A program made the position numbers and the translations under genes. From the NCBI RefSeq assembly GCF_040712315.1, contig NC_134013.1:76080001-76144000 (forward strand): a DNA stretch of 64,000 nt, read 5' to 3'. Of this stretch, positions 57,490 to 64,000 are shown in pieces. The notes below the pieces were generated by a model that had not been told where the DNA came from, did not search any database, and saw only the letters and a program-made list of their open reading frames with translations. The stretch is from Castanea sativa. Taxonomy: Eukaryota > Streptophyta > Magnoliopsida > Fagales > Fagaceae. Each line of letters opens with the position of its first letter. Position 1 is the stretch's first letter.

Positions 57490-58671
57490 TACAGATATCC
57501 AACACACACACACACACAAATATTATCTTTTTATCTTAAAGTTCTTTCTTCTCATGCCACCGGAGAGGGAGAGAAAGAGAAAGAGAAAGAGGGAAAGATT
57601 TGAGGGTCAGAGATCCATCAGCCAATCTACGAGCAGAGAGAGAGAGGTAAAGAGAAAAGTTAGTGGCTTTTGATTTTGAGAAATAAAAGCAAAAGCAAAA
57701 TTGGCAAGCGAAGGGAGAGGAAAACGACAAAAGGAGGTCAAGGTGTCTGCTTTTGATTCATTGGCTTCACAATACAATGGATTCACATCGCACAACTTTT
57801 AAAAAAAATAAAAACCAAGAAAAAAAAAAAAGAAAAGTGTTTCAGATTTACAACTCGGTCAGGCACTACTCGGTGAGTTGACTATTCGATGATTACGAAC
57901 GATTTGCCACTTTTTTCCAGCTTATTTGGACTCTGTTTTTTTAGTACAGTTAATTACAATCGACCCCCACTTTTATAGAAACAAGTTATCCCATGTTGAA
58001 TGTTGGTTACAACCTACAAGTAGAGAACCTTTACTGAAAAATGATTTGTTTTTTGTTTTTTTTTTTATAAATGTTTTCTTGGGGTTTGATTGAAAGTTGC
58101 TGAAAATAAATTAAATAATTTTTTTTTATTGTTTGTTTAATGTGGGAAATCATTAATACTTCTTTAAATTTCGAATAATTTTATAAGGTGAAAAAAATTT
58201 TAATTTACAAAAACAAATTTCCAATAAGAAAATATTTGTTTTTATTTTTTAAGCCTTTTCTAAGACTCAAAATTGGAATCTGCGAAAACAATAAATGGAG
58301 AGAAGTGTCTAATTTTAGAGGGGAATGAAAAAAAGAAAAAGAAAAAAAGAGTCAACAATTGGTTCATGTATCAACAAATAGTCAATGTCAATAGTTAAGC
58401 GAATGTGAAACGGAAAAAAATGGGATAAAGTTTGGTTACAAACTTGATTGTAATCAATGACTACATTTTCACTTAATATTTTTTGATTGAATGTGAATTT
58501 TGATAAATTAACTATTGAATTGCATTTTTTTTTTAATATCCTCCATGCTTGCAAAATTTAAAAGATTAAAGATCAACAATTATATCATTAATCAAATGTT
58601 TACATTTCAAGTTTTCATAGTATAAAATTATGCATAAAAAATAAGTTTATATATTTATGAGGGGATGGACC
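57490..58671. other. Upstream region of the DeSI-like gene and intergenic DNA
   Basis: 57502-57517 is a CA microsatellite and 57560-57660 is rich in GAGA words; both probably belong to the leader or promoter of the minus-strand gene. Beyond about 57800 the DNA is AT-rich with no gene. Confidence 0.45.
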
Positions 58672-59410
58672 TGTGGGGGGCGAAAAGATCCTGATGAGAA
58701 TGTGGGCCCTTTGGGCCGTGTTAAGGAAGGCCGACCTGCTACTAGGTTTAGAATTTGTTGGTACTATGGGTCGGCCCATACGCCGAGGGTCCGAGGATCC
58801 AGTCGAGGGTGGACTTATCCTCGGACGGACACCGAAGAACTCGGGGTTTCGCAATAAAGATTAGGGGATGACACGGTTAAGACCAATGGTTAAAAGGGGT
58901 AAACCCTAATGCCCCGAGCACGCGTGTCAAGAAATGTCAAAGATAAAGGCCGCTACCTCCACATTAAAGACCACCGCACCTACCACCCCGGCATTGATGG
59001 GGAAGTGACACCGAACGGTGGAAGAGAAACTTCTGTTACTATTCAAAGTGCACCGGGAAAAGAAATATCTAGGTTAAAGGGAGGTAAAAGCAACACGTGT
59101 AAAAGGTATTCAAGAAGTAGTATTTAAGGGGGATCTAAGACAGAAGGGGGATCTCTCCTCTTTGTAACCTAAAAGAAAGAGAAGAAGGAAGAGAGAGAAA
59201 TTATATAAGAACAGCTTCGCTTACGTCCCGGCATTGATTCAAAGCATTCTTTGTTGTTTTTAAGTGTTTATAATCTTTAGCTTGCTATTTAATCCTCAAA
59301 CACTTCTAACTCCGGGTTTCAAGCCCACACTCTACAAATTACATTGTTTAAGGCTCGTTGGGCCTGAGCCCGTAACTGTTCTTGGGGCCAGGTGTAATTG
59401 TGCACTTACA
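58672..59410 (+). repeat. 5' LTR of the right-edge element
   Basis: Starts tgtggggggcgaaaagatcc and ends gtgcacttaca; 739 bp. The first 230 bp align to the solo LTR at 21650 without gaps; after about 58900 many short indels appear. The odd word cccggcattgat occurs twice (58987 and 59227) where the solo LTR has two unrelated sequences. Confidence 0.9.
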
Positions 59411-59430
59411 ATTGGCGCCGTCTGTGGGAA
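59411..59430 (+). promoter_or_regulatory. Primer-binding site region
   Basis: attggcgccgtctgtggga follows the LTR end directly and begins with the TGG that pairs with a tRNA CCA end. Compare gttggcaccgtttatgggga in the full element. Confidence 0.65.
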
Positions 59431-59454
59431 ATCTAGTCTAGAAGAGGTATGGAT

Positions 59455-60660
59455 ATTATGGTAGGCTTAGGCTCTCACCATGCAGAGTCACAAGGATCAC
59501 AACCGGAAGATCATTTCCAACGTCTTGAACATCGTAGGGATCGTGAGGGGAGTGTCCATACAGAGTATCCAAGTGCTGGCCATACTCATGGAGGGGTAGC
59601 ACTACCCATGATGAGGGTTCCAAATCCATGCAGAGGGAAATCGATCGTTTGAAGAGGAAGTTACGCCGCGCTAAACGTAAGGCTCCCCCGTCCTTGTCTA
59701 GTTCTTCCTCAGAGGAGGATAGGGGAGCTGGCCGCAGCTCAAGGTCGCGCACTCCCACCAGTGCAACATCCTCCAATGAGGAGGGCAGCCAACCAACTTG
59801 CAGACGTAAGAAGCCTCGTTCTAGGGGCCTGGGCAACGATACCATGAGTAGGGCGTTGCACCAACTCTCTAAATCTCCGTTTTCACGGAGGATTGAGAGG
59901 GGGAGGCTCCCCAGGCGGTTCACCCAGCCCACCTTCACCATTTATAATGGCCGAACTGATCCGGTGGAGCACGTGAGTCACTTCAACCAGAGGATGGCGG
60001 TGCACTCTCACAATGAGACTCTGATGTGTAAAGTTTTCCCCTCCAGCTTGGGACCTGTGGCTATGAGATGGTTTAACGGTCTCAAATCTAGGTCCGTAGG
60101 CTCATTTGGGGAGCTGACTAGGGCATTTGCTTCGCGGTTCATTACGTGTAGCAGAGTCCCTCGGCCATTGGATTCGCTGCTATCCATGGCCATGAAGGAA
60201 GGGGAGACACTGAAGGCATACTCCGACCGATATTGGGAGATGTTTAACGAGATAGATGGTGACTTTGATGAGGTGGCGCTTAATACCTTCAAGGTAGGTC
60301 TCCCTACTGACCACGACCTAAGAAAGTCTTTGACGAAAAAGCCCGTCCGCAGTGTACGCCGCCTTATGGATCGTATTGATGAGTACAAGAGGGTAGAAGA
60401 AGACCACAGTTGCGGAAGGGAAAGGAAAAGGTTATCCCGCAGAGAGAAGGGATTTCGGGTCGGATAGATACCATAACAACAAGCCGAGGAGGGATTACTT
60501 CGGGCAATCCGCTCGGCGGCACCTCAGTCAGTAAATACTATGTTCCGAGAGCCGGTGCACGCTTACTAGAGAAAGTTCGTAAAGAGCCTTTCTTCAGGGT
60601 GGCGAGCAAGATGGCAAACCTGCGAGAAGAAACCAAAATCTCTTTGCCGCACATCGGGAT
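59455..60660 (+). pseudogene. gag of the right-edge element
   Basis: Starts MVGLGSHHAESQGSQ, shifts frame near 59620, then is open to 60467: a basic Arg/Ser-rich region (QREIDRLKRKLRRAKRK), the core SKSPFSRRIERGRLPRRF, FTIYNGRTDPVEHVSHFN, CKVFPSSLGPVAMRW and AFASRF, and a C-terminal DRIDEYKRVEED. Positions of the stops in the older copy are Gln and Trp here. A further frameshift near 60440 breaks the end. Gag is the best-preserved part of this element. Confidence 0.85.
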
Positions 60661-60969
60661 GTAGGCCACGCTACTGAGAACCGTCGGACTGCGTGGAACC
60701 ATCTGTGAGTACTCGTCGGGAGGGAAAGTCAAGCAAGATTTGTGTCGACCCCTGGGCAGTCGACCAAGTTGGTTCAAACAACCGGTAGGAACAATACATC
60801 TCGGCCGGCTTTGGGAACAATTAATGTTATCTTCGCGCCCCCGGGGCCTGCCAGTCCCACTAGGGTGATGGCGGTTTCCCGTCACGGGCAGGGACATGGG
60901 TCACGGGCCGAAGAGTTTGAAGGGCATTTTGCCCATCTTAGATTTCTCGGAGGAGGATAAGGTAGGGAC

Positions 60970-61290
60970 TATCCAGCCATGACGATGCTCTCGTGGTTAC
61001 CCTCGGAATTGGGAACTATGACGTGAGAAGGGTGATGATAGATCGGGCAGGTGCGGCTATCATGTACCCCGATCCGTTTAAGGGGTTAAGATTGAAGTTG
61101 GAAGACCTTACTCCTTATGACTCGCCACTTATAAGCTTCGAAGGGAGAGCCGTTGTGCCGAAGGGACAGATCCGTTTGCCCGTTCGGTCGGCTCGAAACG
61201 GTGGAGGTGGACTTCATCGTTGTTGATGCGTACTCTCCATACACGGCCATCCTTGCCAGTGCCTTGGTTGCATGCGCTTGGAGCCGTCTC
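60970..61290 (+). pseudogene. Aspartic protease region
   Basis: VTLGIGNYDVRRVMIDRAGAAIMYPDPFKGLRL, read in pieces, matches the older element's protease, but the active loop reads D-R-A-G-A where the family has D-Q-G-S. A frameshift near 61190 precedes a recognisable VDAYSPYTAI segment in another frame. Confidence 0.7.
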
Positions 61291-61578
61291 TTCTACCTTA
61301 CATGTTAAAGTTAAATTCCCTCGGGGGAATGTATTGAGGAAATCCTCTACAGCCCAATCGCACGGTAGCAGCAAAGGCATATCGGTGCGGTGCGCATCGG
61401 ACGGAAGCCGAGTCTTCGGCTTTGATCAACAAGGGATTATAGCAGCTTAACGGCTCCTGACTCATCCGGAGAGGTGACAGGAGATGAGACACAAGGCGAG
61501 GGATTAGAGAAGTTTCCAAAGGGCCGATGACCCGGAGAGATTCTTCCAAGTCGGTGTACTTTTACCACACCAGAGAAA

Positions 61579-62310
61579 ATGGAGTTGTTAGAGTTCTTGA
61601 AGGATAATGTTGATGTTTTTGCATGGGATCCTTATGAAGCTCGGCTCGGATCCGGGCTTCATTTGTCATCACCTAAATGTCAACCCGGCTATCATTCCGA
61701 GAAGGCAGCCACCTCGGCGATCTTCCGTGGAACATTTCGAGGCCGTAAAGGAAGAGGTACTCGAACTCAAAAGGGCCGGGGCTATCAAAGAAGTTTTCTA
61801 CCCCGAGTGGTTAGCCCATACAAGCTTGTCGTTAAAAAGAAAAATGGAACGTGGAGGGTATGTGTGGACTTTACCGATCCGAACAAGGCTCGTCCCAAAG
61901 ATTCGTTCCCAATGCCACGTATTGATCAACCGGGTGGATGCCACCGTCGACATCCTCGGATGAGTTTCTTAGACGCCTTCCGGGGTTATCACTCGATTCC
62001 CTTGGCACCTGGAGGATCGAGAGAAGACCGCATTCATTACGCCGACGGGAATTACCATTATAAGGTCATGCCGTTCGGTCCGAAGAATGCCGGGGCTACT
62101 TATCAAAGGATGATGACCGAGAATGTTCGAATGTAGCGGATGGGAAAAACCATTGAGGTATACGTTGACGATATGGTGGTGAAAAGCAAAACAATCCCCT
62201 CGCATGTGAAAGATTTGGCCGACACTTTTCAGATACTGAGAAGGTACAAGTTGCGCCGCAACGCCTTAAAATGTTCTTTCGGCGTGGGTTCGGGAAGTTC
62301 TTGGGATACA
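61579..62310 (+). pseudogene. Reverse transcriptase of the right-edge element, catalytic box intact
   Basis: Blocks in several frames: YKLVVKKKNGTWRVCVDF, SFPMPRIDQ, MSFLDAFRGYHSI, VMPFGPKNAGATYQRMM, and in another frame IEVYVDDMVVKSK near 62155-62190. The YVDD active site is kept, in contrast to YIND in the older copy. At least five small frameshifts break the reading. Confidence 0.8.
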
Positions 62311-62389
62311 TGATTACACATAGAGGCATAGAGGTAAACCCGGTGCGAGGTTAAGGCTTATTCAGACTTGCAGCCTCCTCGGAACCCGA

Positions 62390-62880
62390 AAGAAATTCAA
62401 AAGTTGACGGGAATGATTGCGCTTTGAACGGGTTCATATCTCGGTCAGCGACCGGTGTCGTCCTTTCTTCCAACTCGCCGAATAAGTGGAAAGGGTTTCG
62501 TGGACCGAGGACTCGTGAGTTAGCCTTTCAACAGCCTTAAGCAATATCTATCTCGGCCACCCATCCTTTCTCGTCCGAAGCACATGAGATTTTGTTTGCT
62601 TATCCGGGCAAAGGCCCACGCGGCCGCCACTTTGTCCCGATAAGAGATGATAGCGGGGTGCAAAGACCGGTATATTATGTTAGTAAGTCTTTGGGTGATG
62701 CCGAGATACGTTATCAACCTTTAGAGAAAGCGCTCCCCGTCGAGTGGTTCATGCCACGCGAAAGCTTCCCCATTATTTTCGGTCCCCACATGAGTTGGTT
62801 GTTCCGACCCAATTGCCCCTCAAGGCCCGCGTAGCGCCGACTACTCGTGAAGGATAGCAAAGTGGGGGACCATCCCGGGG
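62390..62880 (+). pseudogene. RNase H region following RT
   Basis: Parts of the connection segment and RNase H are readable: a KWKGF-like word, QRPVYYVSKSLGDAEIRYQPLEKA, then a frame change. Several CG-containing words replace the expected codons between about 62440 and 62640. Confidence 0.65.
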
Positions 62881-63039
62881 GCTTTTGATGTAAAGTATAA
62901 GCCTCGCACCTCGGTGAAGCGGCCGATCCTCGCTGACTTGGTGGCGGAATTTGCCGAGCCATTACCGGAAGAAACTGCGAAAGAAGCATATGGATGAAAA
63001 ATCAGTTGGTGTGATTACAACTCGCCGTGCCTCCGATTT

Positions 63040-63330
63040 GGAAAACGTACGTGGATGGGGCGGCTAATCGAGAGGATCCGGTGTTGGACTTGTTCTTGTG
63101 TCCCCGCAGGGAATTGTCTTCGAAAAATCTTTGAGATTGGCGTTCTCGCTACTAACAATGAGGCCGAATACGAAGCGGTCTTGGTAGGCATGAAAATGGT
63201 GCATAGGATGGGTGGAAGGGAAATCCACATCTTTTCGGATTCTCAATCGGTGGTGGGACAGTCACGGGGACCATGGAGGCGTAGATCCAAGGATGCAGGA
63301 ATATTTGGCTAAGGTTAAGCGTCGCAAACT
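63040..63330 (+). pseudogene. Second (archaeal-type) RNase H
   Basis: ATNNEAEYEAVLVGMKMVHRMGG and HIFSDSQSVVGQ are visible in one frame (about 63150-63262), the same markers as in the older element at 14640-14775. The preceding strand (G-x-G-x-V-L) is in another frame. Confidence 0.75.
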
Positions 63331-63619
63331 CCAATTTGGCTCCTTCGCCTTAACTCATATCTCTCGGAGCGGAAACACCCATGCGGTCTCCTTAGCCACA
63401 CCGGCAACGTCCTCGGCTCAAGGTTTACCTAGGGTTATCCTCGTTGAAGATTTGCTAGAGCCCTCTCCAATCATTACCAACGCGCCTCGTATCCATCTAA
63501 TAAGGCCTCGGACCTAGTTGGATCGACCCGTGGCCGTATCTTTTCTTAGGAATGATGTCCTTCCCGAGGACAAATCCGAAGCGAGATAAGATACGCCGAA
63601 AGGCGCCACGATTCTCGTC

Positions 63620-64000
63620 GTCCGAGGATCAAAAATTGTACAAACGATCATTTTTAGGACCGTACTTGTCGTGTGTACACCCCGATTTAACGGAGGGGCT
63701 TCTAGAAGAATTGCATGAAGGGATTTGTGGCGAGCCGCACCGGGGAAGGTCCTTGGCTCACGCAGCTCGACTCGTGGTTATTGGTGGCCCAATATGCAAA
63801 GGGAGGCCCAAGACTACGCCAGGGGAAATGTGATCGTGTCGAGATTTGCTCTTAATATTCACCAACTCCGGAGGGGTTCTTAACCCTCTCTCCGGCCAGC
63901 CCTTGGCCTTTGCACAACGGGCTTGGACATTGTAGGGCCGTTCCCGAGAGGCCGGCAATAAAAGATGGCTTCTTGTGGGGACAGACTATTTCACTAAATG
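63620..64000 (+). pseudogene. Integrase start (cut by window end)
   Basis: LYKRSFLGPYLSCVHPDLTE, then LLEELHEGICG and H, matches the HHCC finger region; near 63890-64000 the core begins (LDIVGPFPR-like, then TDYFTK) across frameshifts. The catalytic core and everything downstream lie beyond the window. Confidence 0.75.

Larger units (their letters stand above)
58672..64000 (+). mobile_element. Tat-lineage Ty3/gypsy element, 5' part (runs off right edge)
   Basis: 5' LTR, primer site, gag, protease, RT, RNase H, second RNase H and the start of integrase follow in the same order as at 10408-21045, and protein blocks match closely. The LTR belongs to the same family as the solo LTR at 21650. Breaks are mainly 1-2 nt indels, with few nonsense substitutions, unlike the older element. 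The RT catalytic box is intact (YVDDM). The 5 bases before the LTR are ggacc; the partner duplication lies outside the window. Confidence 0.9.

Noticed and set aside
57334..57519. Longer start for the DeSI-like gene (MCVCVCWISV...)
   Set aside because: The extra residues are encoded by a CA microsatellite; the ATG at 57489 fits the family start.

Overview
This is plant nuclear DNA. The single-copy genes have plant-type introns and products: a receptor-like kinase, an acyl-protein thioesterase and a PPPDE/DeSI-type isopeptidase. They sit among layers of LTR retrotransposons, solo LTRs, a LINE, SINEs, hAT and Mutator-type elements and probable Helitrons. The repeat families and protein style suggest a woody eudicot, possibly Fagales; that is inference, not proof. 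All calls come from reading the sequence; no database search was run.

Layout. 1-1839: 3' end of a Ty3/gypsy Tat-lineage element (short tandem array, untranslated end, 3' LTR). 1845-4440: an inverted duplication of about 600 bp arms, each carrying a hAT-like element. 4508-8678: a short probable Helitron split by a long-TIR Mutator-like element and by a reverse-oriented solo LTR that itself holds a hAT-like element. 8679-10395: AT-rich, no gene. 10408-21045: a complete but dead Tat-lineage retrotransposon with gag, protease, reverse transcriptase, two RNase H domains and integrase on +, then a tandem array and a spliced antisense gene on -. 21513-22690: a sibling of the first Helitron, split by a different solo LTR. 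24509-25910: another solo LTR. 28740-30092: intact intronless receptor-like kinase. 31126-31322: a SINE. 34297 to about 41800: a minus-strand L1-type LINE broken by two hAT-like insertions, one carrying an arabinogalactan-protein-like gene piece. 43215-43829: a MITE, a long AT/GA microsatellite and a second SINE. 45660-52030: acyl-protein thioesterase gene (nine coding exons). 52515-53337: a hAT-like element. 54486-57489: minus-strand DeSI-like gene (four exons). 58672-64000: the 5' LTR and coding part of another Tat-lineage element that runs off the right edge and is broken by many small indels.

Only three host genes look functional. The kinase and the thioesterase point the same way and are separated by about 15 kb of repeats; from memory, Arabidopsis At5g20050 and At5g20060 are the matching adjacent pair. 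The thioesterase and DeSI genes converge. The rest is repeat DNA whose target-site duplications let the order of insertion be read in several places. The most unusual items are the spliced, TATA-equipped antisense gene inside the Tat element, the hAT element carrying an AGP-like gene with a promoter motif, two 18-bp poly(A) micro-insertions with full target-site duplications, and the odd CG-rich indel pattern of the right-hand element.
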